The notes under the pieces are model-generated. The model was not told where the DNA came from and made no database searches. It saw only the letters and a list, made by a program, of their open reading frames with translations. 64,000 nucleotides of DNA, from contig JAJFGO010000066.1 of the NCBI GenBank assembly GCA_021776095.1, positions 1 to 64,000 of the forward strand, written 5' to 3'. Numbering within the stretch: the stretch's first letter is position 1; each line of letters opens with the position of its first letter. The position numbers and the translations under genes are program-made. The DNA is from Kiloniellaceae bacterium. GTDB taxonomy: Bacteria; Pseudomonadota; Alphaproteobacteria; Kiloniellales; J153. Positions 18,353 to 28,201 of the stretch are shown piece by piece.

Positions 18353-19909
18353 GTGACCAGACCCTTGGGGCGCAGAGCAGGCGGCCGGGCCGGGAGCCAG
18401 GCTCGGGCCGGAGCCCGAAGCGAAACGCCGGTCAGGACGGCACGCTACCGTAACCTCACCAATTCCTTGCTGCGGCAGCCGGCGTTTCCGGACGACCGGG
18501 TGCAGGCGATCCACGACACCGCCCTGCGGGTGTTGCAGGACCTCGGCATCAAGGTGCTGAACGGTGAGGCGCGTGCGCTGTTCAAGAAGGCGGGCGCTCT
18601 GGTCGATGACGAGACCCTCATGGTGCGGATCGGCCGGGACCTGGTCGAGCGGTCCCTGGAGACCGCGCCGAGCGCATTCGTCATGGAAGGCGGCGAGCCG
18701 GAGCGCGCGGTCCAGCTTGGCGGCGACAACGTCGCCTTCGTTTGCGTCGGCGGTCCGCCCTTCGTTACGGATATCGATCGCGGCAAGCGCCCCGGCACCT
18801 TGGCCGACACGCGCAACATCGTTCGCCTGTCCCAGCATTTCGATGTCATTCACCTGCAATCGCCCAATGTCGAACCGCAGGACGTCGATCTCAAGGTGCG
18901 CCATCTCCACGCAACGGAATGCCAGATCACCTTGAGCGACAAGCCGCCGTTCATCTTTTCTCGCGGCGCGCCACAAGTCCGCGATTGTTTCGAAATGATG
19001 CGGATCGTCCGGGGGCTGAGCGAGGACGAGTTCCAGGCCAAGCCTTGGTGCTACACGGTGATCAACACCAACTCGCCGCGCCAGCTCGACGTGCCCATGT
19101 GCCAGGGCATCATGGATTTCGCCCGGGCCGGGCAGGTTTCGGTCATCACGCCCTTTACCCTGGCCGGCGCCATGGCGCCGATCACCATCTCCGGCGCCCT
19201 CACGCTTCAGCATGCGGAGGCCCTGGCGGGCATCGCCTTGGCCCAGATCGCGCGGACCGGCGCGCCGGTGGTCTATGGCTCCTTTACCTCCAACGTGGAT
19301 ATGAAATCGGGCGCGCCCGCCTTCGGCACGCCGGAGTTCGTCAAGGGCGCCTTCGGCGCCGGCCAGCTCGCACGCCACATCGGCCTGCCATGGCGCGGCT
19401 CTGCCGCGACCGCCTCCAACGCGCCGGACGAACAGGCGGTCTACGAATTTCTCATATCCGCCTGGGGCAGCCTCTTGGGCGGCGTGAATATGATGGTGCA
19501 TGCCGCCGGCTGGTTGGAAGGCGGGCTGACCGCTTCCATGGAGAAGTACATCCTCGACATCGAAATGCTTCAGATTTTCGCCGAGATTTTTCAGCCGCTC
19601 GAGGCCGGCGCCGAGGAGATCGGCTATGAGGCGCTGGCCGAGGTCGAGCCCGGTGGCCATTTCTTCGCCGCCGCGCACACCATGTCGCGCTACCAGGACG
19701 CCTTCTATACGCCATTGGTTGCCGATTGGCGGAACTTCGAAACCTGGCAACGGGACGGAGCCAAGACCGCCACCCAACGGGCCAACGACATCTGGAAAAA
19801 GACCCTCGCCGAGTTTCAGCCCCCGCCCTTGGCGCCCGGCCGGGGCGAGGCCTTGCAGGCCTTCATCGAGCGCCGCACCCGCGAGGGCGGGGCGCCGCCG
19901 GAATCTTGA
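18353..19909 (+). CDS. MttB-superfamily (trimethylamine methyltransferase-like) protein, non-pyrrolysine
   Basis: A 518-residue TIM-barrel methyltransferase of the MttB superfamily, read without any internal TAG, so it belongs to the large non-pyrrolysine group. Characterised non-Pyl members demethylate glycine betaine, proline betaine or carnitine and pass the methyl to a corrinoid protein. Family segments include ALRVLQDLGIKVLNGEAR, DTRNIVRLSQHFDVIH, TPFTLAGAMAPITISGAL, VVYGSFTSNVDMKSGAPAFG and GGVNMMVHAAGWLEGGL. A GTG at 18353 with GGAGGG upstream is the start. No corrinoid protein is adjacent; the only one in the window is at 54701. Substrate is unknown. Confidence 0.88.
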   Translation: MTRPLGRRAGGRAGSQARAGARSETPVRTARYRNLTNSLLRQPAFPDDRVQAIHDTALRVLQDLGIKVLNGEARALFKKAGALVDDETLMVRIGRDLVERSLETAPSAFVMEGGEPERAVQLGGDNVAFVCVGGPPFVTDIDRGKRPGTLADTRNIVRLSQHFDVIHLQSPNVEPQDVDLKVRHLHATECQITLSDKPPFIFSRGAPQVRDCFEMMRIVRGLSEDEFQAKPWCYTVINTNSPRQLDVPMCQGIMDFARAGQVSVITPFTLAGAMAPITISGALTLQHAEALAGIALAQIARTGAPVVYGSFTSNVDMKSGAPAFGTPEFVKGAFGAGQLARHIGLPWRGSAATASNAPDEQAVYEFLISAWGSLLGGVNMMVHAAGWLEGGLTASMEKYILDIEMLQIFAEIFQPLEAGAEEIGYEALAEVEPGGHFFAAAHTMSRYQDAFYTPLVADWRNFETWQRDGAKTATQRANDIWKKTLAEFQPPPLAPGRGEALQAFIERRTREGGAPPES

Positions 19910-19928
19910 GTCGCGCTCCTGATCGCCC

Positions 19929-21716
19929 TTACAACGGCCAGACCAGTAGGATCATCGGCACCGCGACCGCGACGATCAGGATGTCGAGCGGCAGGCCCAT
20001 GCGCCAATAGTCGCCGAAGCGGTAGCCGCCGGGCCCCATGACCAGCAAGTTAGATTGATGGCCGATCGGGGTCAGAAAGGTCGAGGACGCGCCGACGGCG
20101 ACCGCCATGAGGAAGGGATCGACGGCGACGCCCAGTCCCTTGGCAATACCGATTCCCAGGGGCGCCATAATCACCGCCGTGGCTGCGTTGTTCATGATGT
20201 CGGAAAGCAGCATGGTCACGACCATAAGCAGCGCCAGCATCGCCCAGACCGGCACGCTGTCCTGCATGGCCAGAATGGGCGCCGCGATCACCTGGGTCGC
20301 GCCGGTCGTCTCCAGGGCGCCGCCGACCGGGATCAGCGCGCCCAACAGCACGATAACCGGCCATTCGATGGAGTCGTAGAGGTCGCGGGGGCTGATCGTG
20401 CGGGTCAGAACCAGGCCGGCGGCGGCGGCGGTGAAGGCGATCTGCGGGGCCAGGAAACCGCCTACCACCAGGACCATGGCGATGGCGAAAATCAGCGGTG
20501 CGGCCCATTGGATCTCGCGCCGGCCGAGGGCAATGTCGCGGCCGGCCAGAGGCAGGCAACCCAGGGCGCTCAGGGCGTCGGGCATGGGCTCGCGCTCGCC
20601 CTGCAGCAACAGCACATCGCCGCCGGACAGGCGGACCCGGCCCAGGCGCTCGGTGATCGGCGCGCCTTGGCGCGCCAGGCCCAAGAGGTTCAGGCCATAG
20701 CGGGCGTGCAGGCGCATAGACTGGGCGGTCCGCCCCTCCAGGCGCGATCCCGGTGCGATCACCGCCTCGGTCAGCATGACCCGCTCTGAACGCAGGCTCT
20801 CAACCTGCACGTTGGCCGCGCCCAGCGAGTCCAGCTTGCCTTCGTCGACCACCTTCTGCAGGGCCGCCGCGTCGGCCTCCAGGATCAGGATATCGCTCGC
20901 CTGCAGCCGCAGATAGCCCGAGGGCGCCAGCATGCGGTCCTTGCGCCGGATCAAGGCGACCACCGCGGCGTCGCCTTCGCCGAGCGCCTCCAGGTCGATC
21001 AGGCGCCGGCCCACGTAGGGCGACGCCTCTTGCAGGCGCACCTCGGTGATGTAGTCCTCGATGTGAAACAGGTCCCGGGCGTCGTCGACCGCTTTGCCCC
21101 CGGCGTCGCGGGTCGGCAGCAACCGCCAGCCGATCAGGGACACGAAAACCACCCCGGCGCCGGCAACCACGATGCCGACCGGTGCAAAGTCGAACATGGC
21201 GAAGGCCTGGCCGGTTTCGGCCATGCGTGCGCTCGCGATGATGATGTTGGGTGGCGTGCCGATCAAGGTGGTCAGGCCACCCAAAAGGGTGCCGAAGCTG
21301 AGCGGCATCAAAAGCTGACTCGGCGGTCTTTTGGCTATGTCCGCACTTTGTAACGCGATCGGAAGTATTATCGCTAAGGCTCCGACATTATTCATAAAGG
21401 CGGAGCACACCGCTGCCAATCCAGTGATCGCAAAGACGTGTAGGTGCGGATGCGCTACCAAGGGCCGCAGGTAGCGCCCGGCAGGTTCGACGAGGCCGGA
21501 GTCGCGCACGGCGCCGGACAGCACCAGCACCGCCGCCACCGTAATCACGGCAGGATGGCCGAAACCGCTGAACGCCGATTCGGCGGGCACGACACCTACG
21601 GCCACGGCGGCCAGGAGCGCGAGGACCGCAACTACGTCGTAGCGCACCCGGCCCCAGGCAAAAAGCACCAGGGTTGCCCCCAGAATAACGAACAATAAGG
21701 TAGGTTGGTGGCTCAC
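19929..21716 (-). CDS. SLC13-type anion permease with central RCK_C (TrkA-C) domains
   Basis: A 595-residue inner-membrane transporter. Membrane segments fill residues about 1-200 and 400-595. Between them lie two soluble TrkA-C-like repeats (EVRLQEASPYVGRRLIDLEA and MLTEAVIAPGSRLEGRTAQS). Typical family segments are SAFMNNVGALAIILPIAL, LGGLTTLIGTPPNIIIAS and the C-terminal counterpart SSTFLTPIGHQSNLLVMGPG. Substrates in this family include sulfate, dicarboxylates and other anions; which applies here is not clear. A GTG at 21716 with GGAG six bases ahead is the start. It is convergent with the MttB-like gene. Confidence 0.85.
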   Translation of the reverse strand: MSHQPTLLFVILGATLVLFAWGRVRYDVVAVLALLAAVAVGVVPAESAFSGFGHPAVITVAAVLVLSGAVRDSGLVEPAGRYLRPLVAHPHLHVFAITGLAAVCSAFMNNVGALAIILPIALQSADIAKRPPSQLLMPLSFGTLLGGLTTLIGTPPNIIIASARMAETGQAFAMFDFAPVGIVVAGAGVVFVSLIGWRLLPTRDAGGKAVDDARDLFHIEDYITEVRLQEASPYVGRRLIDLEALGEGDAAVVALIRRKDRMLAPSGYLRLQASDILILEADAAALQKVVDEGKLDSLGAANVQVESLRSERVMLTEAVIAPGSRLEGRTAQSMRLHARYGLNLLGLARQGAPITERLGRVRLSGGDVLLLQGEREPMPDALSALGCLPLAGRDIALGRREIQWAAPLIFAIAMVLVVGGFLAPQIAFTAAAAGLVLTRTISPRDLYDSIEWPVIVLLGALIPVGGALETTGATQVIAAPILAMQDSVPVWAMLALLMVVTMLLSDIMNNAATAVIMAPLGIGIAKGLGVAVDPFLMAVAVGASSTFLTPIGHQSNLLVMGPGGYRFGDYWRMGLPLDILIVAVAVPMILLVWPL

Positions 21717-21863
21717 GCTGGCTCCGCCCTTGGCGTTATCCCGCGACTGCGTTGACGCACTGCAACATGATACCTAGTATCCGGCCGCGCCACCCCAATT
21801 CTCACACATCGGACGCGTGCTGGGGGAGACTTTTCCTCGGCCCGCGATCAGAGGGATGAAACC

Positions 21864-23033
21864 ATGACCGTCGCGCCGCCAAACGCGCGTCCGCACAATC
21901 CCTGCTTTTCCTCCGGCCCCTGCGCCAAGCGGCCGGGCTGGTCGCTGGACGCGCTGGACGGCGCTTTTCTGGGCCGATCGCACCGCGCCAACGCGGGCAA
22001 GGCGAAGCTCGCCGAAGTGATTGCGCGTTCGCATGAGGTGCTGGGCCTACCGAATGACTACCGCCTCGGCATTGTGCCGGCCTCCGATACCGGCGCGGTC
22101 GAAATGGCCTTGTGGTCGCTGCTCGGCCCGCGCGGGGTCGATATGCTGGCTTGGGAAAGCTTCGGCAAAACCTGGATCGCCGACGTAGCGAAGCAGTTGA
22201 AGCTACCGGACGTGCGGACCCTAGAGGCGGGTTATGGCGCGCTGCCCGATCTGAGCGCTGTCGACCCGGCGCGCGATTGCGTCTTCACCTGGAACGGCAC
22301 AACCTCCGGTGTGCGGGTGCCGAATGGCAACTGGATTGACGACCAGCGCGCCGGCCTGACCATCTGCGACGCGACCTCGGCCGTCTTCGCCATGGATCTG
22401 CCCTGGGCCAAGCTGGATGCGGTGACTTGGTCGTGGCAGAAGGCCCTGGGTGGGGAGGCCGCTCATGGCATGCTGGCGCTCTCGCCGCGCGCCGTCGCCC
22501 GCCTGGAGGACCACACGCCCGCTTGGCCCGTGCCCAAGATTTTCCGGTTGACCAAGGCGGGCAAGCTGGACGAGGACGTGTTTAAGGGCGCGACCATCAA
22601 CACACCCTCCATGCTGGCGGCCGAGGACGCCTTGGATGGATTGCGTTGGGCCGAGGCGGTCGGTGGGCTGCCGGTTCTGACCGCGCGCGCCGAGGCCAAT
22701 TTGAAGGTGGTTGCGGATTGGGTCGCCGCCCGTGATTGGGTCGCCTTTCTGGCCGAGGATCCGGCAACCCGATCCTGTACCTCGATCTGTCTGTCGCTGG
22801 TCGATCCCTGGTTCAACGCCCTGGCGCCCGAGGCCCAGGCCGCTGCGGCCAAGCGCATAGCGGCGCTGGTCGAGGACGGCGGCGCGGGCCTGGATATCGG
22901 CTCGTATCGCGATGCGCCACCAGGTCTGCGTATTTGGGGTGGGCCAACCGTCGAGACATCGGATATCGAGGCCTTGTTGCCCTGGCTCGACTGGGCCTAC
23001 CGCGAGATGAAGCAAGAACGCAACACCGCTTAA
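21864..23033 (+). CDS. serC: Phosphoserine aminotransferase
   Basis: PLP enzyme that converts 3-phosphohydroxypyruvate to phosphoserine in serine synthesis. 389 residues of the alphaproteobacterial type, beginning with a [17 protein letters not shown] region. The PLP lysine is in [16 protein letters not shown], and [11 protein letters not shown] and [13 protein letters not shown] are typical. A GAGGGATGAAACC leader fits the ATG at 21864. It is followed 11 bases after its stop by serA, the preceding step of the same pathway. Confidence 0.95.
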   Translation: MTVAPPNARPHNPCFSSGPCAKRPGWSLDALDGAFLGRSHRANAGKAKLAEVIARSHEVLGLPNDYRLGIVPASDTGAVEMALWSLLGPRGVDMLAWESFGKTWIADVAKQLKLPDVRTLEAGYGALPDLSAVDPARDCVFTWNGTTSGVRVPNGNWIDDQRAGLTICDATSAVFAMDLPWAKLDAVTWSWQKALGGEAAHGMLALSPRAVARLEDHTPAWPVPKIFRLTKAGKLDEDVFKGATINTPSMLAAEDALDGLRWAEAVGGLPVLTARAEANLKVVADWVAARDWVAFLAEDPATRSCTSICLSLVDPWFNALAPEAQAAAAKRIAALVEDGGAGLDIGSYRDAPPGLRIWGGPTVETSDIEALLPWLDWAYREMKQERNTA

Positions 23034-23044
23034 GGACTCCGTAA

Positions 23045-24619
23045 ATGCCTAAGGTGTTAATCGCCGATAAGATGAGCGATCATGCGGCCGAGGTTTTCCG
23101 GGCGCGCGGTATCGAGGTCGACGTCGTTACCGGCCTGGCGCCGGAGGCGCTGAAACAGAGCATCGCCAACTACGACGGCATCGCGGTGCGCTCGGCAACC
23201 AAGGTCACGGCCGAAATCATCGCGGCAGGCAATTTGAAGGTCGTCGGGCGCGCGGGTATCGGGGTCGATAACATTGACGTGCCCGCCGCGACCCAGCGCG
23301 GCATCGTGGTCATGAATACGCCGGGCGGCAACTCCATCACGACCGCCGAGCACACCCTGGCACTGCTGTTTTCCCTGGCCCGGCAAATTCCCGCCGCCGA
23401 TCGCTCGACCCAAGCCGGCAAGTGGGAGAAATCCCGCTTCATGGGCGTCGAACTGACCGGCAAGACCCTGGGTATCATCGGCTGCGGCAACATCGGCGCC
23501 ATCGTGGCCGAGCGCGCCATCGGCCTGCGCATGCGGGTTGTCGCTTACGATCCTTTCCTCAGTCCCGACCGGGCCAAGGATCTGGGGGTCGAGAAAGCCA
23601 CCCTGGAGGACCTTCTCGCCCGCGCCGACTTCATCACCCTGCACGTGCCGCTAACCGATCAAACCCGCGGCATCCTCAATGCCGAGTCCCTGGCCAAAAC
23701 CAAGAAGGGCGTGCGCGTTATCAATTGCGCGCGCGGCGGTTTGGTGGTCGAGGCGGATCTGAAAGCGGCAATCGAATCGGGCCATGTGGCGGGCGCCGCC
23801 TTGGACGTTTATGCCGAAGAACCGGCGCGCCAGAATCCGCTCTTCGGCATGGAGCAGGTGGTCGCGACGCCGCACCTGGGCGCTTCGACCACCGAGGCGC
23901 AGGAAAAGGTGGCCCTAGAGATCGCCGAACAGATGGCGGATTATCTGCTGACCGGCGCGGTCCGCAATGCCCTCAACATGCCGTCCTTGACCGCCGAGGA
24001 ATCGGCGCGCCTCGGCCCTTACATGGATCTTGCCCATCAATTGGGCAGCTTCGCTGGGCAGCTTACCCGCAGCGGCCTGAAAGACGTTTGCATCGAATAC
24101 GAGGGCCAGGTTGCCGCGCTCAACTGCCGGCCCCTGACCCAGACCGCGCTCGCCGGCCTGCTATCGCCGATCCTGGATAGCGTCAACATGGTCAACGCTC
24201 CGGTGCTGGCGCGTGAGCGCGATATTGATGTGACCGAGACGAAACACGAGCGCGACTGCGACTTTCAGACCTTGATTCGTCTGTCCGTAACCACGGAACG
24301 GGGCCCGCGCAGTGTGGCTGGCACCCTGTTCGGCGGCACCAAGCCGCGCATCGTCGAAATCAAGGACATCCCGGTCGAGGCCGAGTTGGGGCCGAACATG
24401 CTCTACATCACCAACGAGGACCGACCCGGCCTGATCGGTGCCCTGGGGGGTACCTTGGGCGACGCCGGCGTCAACATCGCGACCTTCCATCTGGGCCGCG
24501 CAGCGCCGGGCGCGGACGCCATCGCACTTTTGGAGGTCGACGGCGACATACCCGCCGAGGTCTTGGCGCGGGTGCGCGCCCTGCCGCACATCAAGCAGGC
24601 CATATTGTTGAAGTTCTAG
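23045..24619 (+). CDS. serA: D-3-phosphoglycerate dehydrogenase
   Basis: First enzyme of serine synthesis, NAD-dependent oxidation of 3-phosphoglycerate. 524 residues, the long form with a substrate/NAD domain pair, an intervening ASB domain and a C-terminal ACT domain. The Rossmann motif is in GKTLGIIGCGNIGAIVAERA, the catalytic Arg/Glu/His set is in INCARGGLV, the AEEPAR region and ATPHLGAST, and the ACT domain closes the protein (MLYITNEDRPGLIGALGGTL). The ACT domain is the usual site for serine feedback. In related genomes hisZ and purA often follow; here they come 6.9 kb later. Confidence 0.97.
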   Translation: MPKVLIADKMSDHAAEVFRARGIEVDVVTGLAPEALKQSIANYDGIAVRSATKVTAEIIAAGNLKVVGRAGIGVDNIDVPAATQRGIVVMNTPGGNSITTAEHTLALLFSLARQIPAADRSTQAGKWEKSRFMGVELTGKTLGIIGCGNIGAIVAERAIGLRMRVVAYDPFLSPDRAKDLGVEKATLEDLLARADFITLHVPLTDQTRGILNAESLAKTKKGVRVINCARGGLVVEADLKAAIESGHVAGAALDVYAEEPARQNPLFGMEQVVATPHLGASTTEAQEKVALEIAEQMADYLLTGAVRNALNMPSLTAEESARLGPYMDLAHQLGSFAGQLTRSGLKDVCIEYEGQVAALNCRPLTQTALAGLLSPILDSVNMVNAPVLARERDIDVTETKHERDCDFQTLIRLSVTTERGPRSVAGTLFGGTKPRIVEIKDIPVEAELGPNMLYITNEDRPGLIGALGGTLGDAGVNIATFHLGRAAPGADAIALLEVDGDIPAEVLARVRALPHIKQAILLKF

Positions 24620-24624
24620 CGCCA

Positions 24625-25545
24625 ATGAGGGCGGCAGTGCACCTCACGTTCGCGGCAATCCTTGTCGCGATCTTGCCTGCAGTGACGCACGCCGACGATG
24701 GGCTGGAAGTGTTGGGGATCCGTATCGAATACCACGCCACGGATCCGTTGCCGCCCACGCCCAAAGTCGATCGTCCCGACGATGCGTTGCCGGATGGGCT
24801 TCCCGCATTTGGGATTTTCGACATTGCGAAAGTTTGGCTGATCGCACCGACTGCGCGTTACGGCCACGGCGTACTTGGCGACGCCATAGAGGCCGGTGGC
24901 CTGCGCGCGATCCTGACCAACGGCGAGACCACAGAATATCGTTTGGACGAGAATTCGGTTTTCGAGGACTTGAGGCCGCGCCTCGCGGACCTGGATGGCG
25001 ATGGCACCGAAGAGATCATTGTTGTGCGCTCCTACCTCGACGCCGGGGCGGCGCTCGCGGTTCTCGGTGTGCGAGAGGGACGTCTCGAACTTCTCGCCGA
25101 AACTTCGCCTATTGGACAGGCGCATCGCTGGCTCAATCCGGTCGGTGTTGGCGATTTCGACGGCGATGGGCAGCGAGAAATCGCCTATGTCGAGACCCCG
25201 CACATCGGCGGCATCCTGCGCATCGTCGCATTGAAAGATGGCCGCCTGACGGAAGTCGCGGCACAGCACGGTTTCTCCAACCACGCGATTGGATCGCGTG
25301 CGCTCAGGCTCTCGGCCATTTTCGATTTCGACGACGACGGCCGTGACGATATTCTAATCCCGGTGCAGGGGCGTCGGCAGTTGCGGATCGTCAGCTTCGC
25401 CGGTGGCAGTTTTCGCGAGCTCGCCAGGATCGACGCAAAGGAACCGATCCAGGGCAATTTCCATATTTTCGATTGGGACGGCAGTGGCCGCGACGATGTT
25501 GTTGTGCCCTTGCGGCCCGGCCTAGTGATGCTCTTGGCGCGCTAA
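24625..25545 (+). CDS. Secreted FG-GAP/VCBS-repeat protein
   Basis: A 306-residue exported protein. Residues 1-23 form a signal peptide ending THA-DD. Four calcium-binding-like FG-GAP repeats follow: DLDGDGTEEIIVV (about 122), DFDGDGQREIAYV (177), DFDDDGRDDILIPV (234) and DWDGSGRDDVVVPL (283), which predicts a small beta-propeller. No catalytic motif is visible. It starts six bases after serA, with no convincing ribosome-binding site, so it may be coupled to serA. Composition is like the neighbours. Function is unknown. Confidence 0.8.
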   Translation: MRAAVHLTFAAILVAILPAVTHADDGLEVLGIRIEYHATDPLPPTPKVDRPDDALPDGLPAFGIFDIAKVWLIAPTARYGHGVLGDAIEAGGLRAILTNGETTEYRLDENSVFEDLRPRLADLDGDGTEEIIVVRSYLDAGAALAVLGVREGRLELLAETSPIGQAHRWLNPVGVGDFDGDGQREIAYVETPHIGGILRIVALKDGRLTEVAAQHGFSNHAIGSRALRLSAIFDFDDDGRDDILIPVQGRRQLRIVSFAGGSFRELARIDAKEPIQGNFHIFDWDGSGRDDVVVPLRPGLVMLLAR

Positions 25546-25573
25546 TCGAGAAACCGCCAATTGGCCGTTAAAA

Positions 25574-25611
25574 AAACAGTCTTGACTGTTTGTTTTTAAT
25601 ATTCTTATCAT
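25574..25611 (+). promoter_or_regulatory. Promoter with overlapping TetR-type operator ahead of the amidohydrolase/TRAP genes
   Basis: An inverted repeat AAACAGTC-TT-GACTGTTT occupies 25574-25591. A strong promoter overlaps it: -35 TTGACT at 25583-25588 and -10 TATCAT at 25606-25611 with an exact 17-base spacer. A repressor on the palindrome would mask the -35 element. Palindrome size (18 bp with 8-bp arms) fits TetR-family operators, and a TetR gene lies in the same gene run at 28272. Both elements are read directly; the link to that regulator is inference. Confidence 0.7.
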
Positions 25612-25714
25612 TTCTCAAAATTTGGGGCGCTTGAAGCCTTCGGGCGGATCGCCGGGTTTCGGCCCGTGGCGTGGCCTGGCTTGGCCGCAAGTGCAAGAAA
25701 AACAAGGGATGGCA

Positions 25715-26956
25715 ATGCAAGGGATGGCGGACTCCGCGCGATCGATCGTTATCGAAAACGCGAACATCCTAGACACGCGCGCCGGCGAACTTATCGGCAC
25801 CCGCAACCTCAGGATCGAGAACGGCCGGATTTGCGAGATTTCATCGTCTGCCGTCGGCAAGGCCGAGAGAACCCTCGATCTTCGCGGCAGGGTGCTGATG
25901 CCCGGCCTGTGCGACGCGCATGTTCATGTGGTTGCTGCGACCGCGAGTTTTCCCGACTTGTTGAAATGGTCGCCCATGTATGTGGCCGCGCGGGCCGGCG
26001 AGATCCTATCCGCCATGCTGATGCGTGGCTTCACCACGGTCCGGGACTGCGGCGGCGCCGATTTCGGATTGGCACAGTCGATCGAGGAGGGCTACCTGAC
26101 CGGCCCCCGGATCCTGTTCAGCGGCCACGCGATTTCCCAGACCGGCGGTCATGGCGACATGCGCGGACCCGGTGAGAACTGGGACAGCTGCTTCTGCTGT
26201 GCCGGTTTGGGCCGGGTTGCTGATGGCGTGCCCGAAGTCCGCAGGGCGTGCCGCGACGAAATCCGCAAGGGGGCGCACTTCATCAAGATCATGGCCGCGG
26301 GCGGCGTTTCCTCGCCGACCGACCGGATCAGCAGCACCCAGTTCTCCGAGGATGAGATCGTCGCGGCGGTACAAGAGGCCGAGGCGGCCGAGACCTATGT
26401 CGCGGCCCATGTCTATACCGCCCGGGCGGCGAACCGCGCCTTGCGCTGCGGAGTCCGCTCCATCGAGCACGGCAACCTGATCGACGACAGCACCATCGAT
26501 CTTCTCTTGGCGCAGGACGCCTTCCTGGTGCCGACCATGTCGACCCATGAGATGCTGGCCATCGAAGGCGTCGCGGCAGGCATGCCGAAAGACATGTGCG
26601 ACAAGGTCCACGATGTGGTTGAGGCCGGGCACAAGACTCACGCCCATGCCCACAGCCGGGGTGTGAAGATGGTCTTCGGGACCGATCTGCTGGGATCCAT
26701 GCAGCGCCACCAGTTGCTCGAATTCAAGATCCGCAGCGCCTTTCAGACCCCGGCGGAACTCATCGCGTCGGCGACGGCGACGGCGGCCGATCTGTTTCAA
26801 ATGACCGGCGATATTGGCGAAGTGATCGAAGGCGCCCGCGCCGACCTGATCGTCGTCGAGGGCGATCCTCTAGCGGATATCGAGGTGCTTCGAAATCCGG
26901 ACCGCCATCTGAAGCTGGTGATGAAAGACGGAACCGTGTTCAAGGACGCTCTTTAG
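25715..26956 (+). CDS. Metal-dependent amidohydrolase (imidazolonepropionase/prolidase-like)
   Basis: About 413 residues of the amidohydrolase superfamily. Metal-binding signatures are DAHVHVV near residue 70, the IKIMAAGG strand with its lysine, AHVYTA, IEHGN, and the aspartate in FGTDLLG. The C-terminus ADLIVVEGDPLADIEVLRN is the beta-sandwich part. It resembles the subgroup that includes cyclic-imide or peptide hydrolases and prolidases. Three ATGs are close together; the one at 25715 has AAGGG six bases ahead and is preferred. It is first in a run with a TRAP transporter and TetR regulator, so it probably acts on the imported solute. Confidence 0.85.
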   Translation: MQGMADSARSIVIENANILDTRAGELIGTRNLRIENGRICEISSSAVGKAERTLDLRGRVLMPGLCDAHVHVVAATASFPDLLKWSPMYVAARAGEILSAMLMRGFTTVRDCGGADFGLAQSIEEGYLTGPRILFSGHAISQTGGHGDMRGPGENWDSCFCCAGLGRVADGVPEVRRACRDEIRKGAHFIKIMAAGGVSSPTDRISSTQFSEDEIVAAVQEAEAAETYVAAHVYTARAANRALRCGVRSIEHGNLIDDSTIDLLLAQDAFLVPTMSTHEMLAIEGVAAGMPKDMCDKVHDVVEAGHKTHAHAHSRGVKMVFGTDLLGSMQRHQLLEFKIRSAFQTPAELIASATATAADLFQMTGDIGEVIEGARADLIVVEGDPLADIEVLRNPDRHLKLVMKDGTVFKDAL

Positions 26957-27039
26957 AATAGACAGGGGATCGGCCGGCTAGGGGACGTCCGGAACAATTC
27001 TACCAATCGTGTCGTCAACCGACAGAGGAGGATAGGGTT

Positions 27040-28176
27040 ATGAGGTATTTCAAGAAGGTATGCTCGCTGGGGGCGATTGCCGCTGTTTGTGCGCTCGCCG
27101 CCCAAACGGTCTCGGCGGAGGAATTCAACGCCAACATTTTCTTCCCGCCGCAGCACCCGCTTGCTAAGTACGGTTACGTCGAATGGGCGAAATCGCTTGA
27201 GAAGGCGTCGGAGGGCCGGCTGACGGCGAAGGTCTTTGCCGGCACCGCCTTGTTGCCGCCGCGCTCGGGCTTGTCGGGCGTGCGCGACGGCATCGCCCAA
27301 GTCGGCTATCACGCCGGAACCTATACTCCGGCGGAACTGCCGATTTCGAATTCGATCCAGGAACTCGGCTTCAATTACGACGACGCCTTGACGGCGATGG
27401 TCGCGGCAACCGATTTCAACATGACCGACGCCGAGGCCTTGGTCCAATGGAAGAAGGCCGGCATCGTCTACGGCGGCGGCTACAGCACACCGCCCTACAA
27501 CTTGATGTGCCGGACCCCGATCCGCACCCTCGCTGACGTCAAGGGAAAGCGGTTGCGCACGGCCGGCGCGGCCCTGTCGCGCTGGGTGGAATCGGTCGGT
27601 GCCGTGCCGGTCAACGTGCCCTCGAGCGAGATGTATCAGGGGGTCGAGAAGGGAACCTTGGATTGCGCGGTCAATGTGGCCAGCGATCTGAAGTCCCGTA
27701 GCCTCTGGGACGTTGCCAAGCACACCACCATGGCCCCCTTGGGCATGTATTGGTCCGGCCCCATGTGGGGCTACAACCCATCCTATTGGAAGGGCCTATC
27801 GACCGCCGACCGGCAATTGTTCTTCGATACCCAGTCCGAGGCTCTGGCGGCGCTCTATGTCGGCTACAACGCGGCGATCGACGAGGCCTTGGCCGAGGCA
27901 AAGGAGCACGGCGTGACCGTGTATGAGCCCGGACAGGACATTCTCGATTCGATCGCGAGCTTCGCGAAGGGCAACCTGACCAACGTCTACAAGACAGCCC
28001 GCGAGAAGCACGGCTTGGCTAATCCGGAGGCCCTGTTGGGCCGTTTCGATCAAAGAACCCAAAAATGGGCGAAGCTTTTCGCCGACGTGGACCGCAAGGA
28101 CGTCGGAGCCATCGCGAAGATCATCAAGGCCGAGCTTTACGATAAGATCGACCCCGCGACCTATGGGGTGAACTGA
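27040..28176 (+). CDS. TRAP transporter solute-binding protein
   Basis: A 378-residue periplasmic DctP-family receptor with a signal peptide (residues 1-26, cut after VSA). Family features are FFPPQHPLAKYGYVEWAKSL, the conserved arginine region DVKGKRLRTAGAALSRW, and the VPVNVPSSEMYQGVEKGTLD motif. An excellent AGGAGG site precedes the ATG. The carboxylate-binding arginine suggests an organic acid ligand; its identity is not visible. It is separated from the permease genes by a GC-rich hairpin and the TetR gene. Confidence 0.93.
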   Translation: MRYFKKVCSLGAIAAVCALAAQTVSAEEFNANIFFPPQHPLAKYGYVEWAKSLEKASEGRLTAKVFAGTALLPPRSGLSGVRDGIAQVGYHAGTYTPAELPISNSIQELGFNYDDALTAMVAATDFNMTDAEALVQWKKAGIVYGGGYSTPPYNLMCRTPIRTLADVKGKRLRTAGAALSRWVESVGAVPVNVPSSEMYQGVEKGTLDCAVNVASDLKSRSLWDVAKHTTMAPLGMYWSGPMWGYNPSYWKGLSTADRQLFFDTQSEALAALYVGYNAAIDEALAEAKEHGVTVYEPGQDILDSIASFAKGNLTNVYKTAREKHGLANPEALLGRFDQRTQKWAKLFADVDRKDVGAIAKIIKAELYDKIDPATYGVN

Positions 28177-28201
28177 CGGAGCCTGGACCCCGGGAACTTT
28201 A

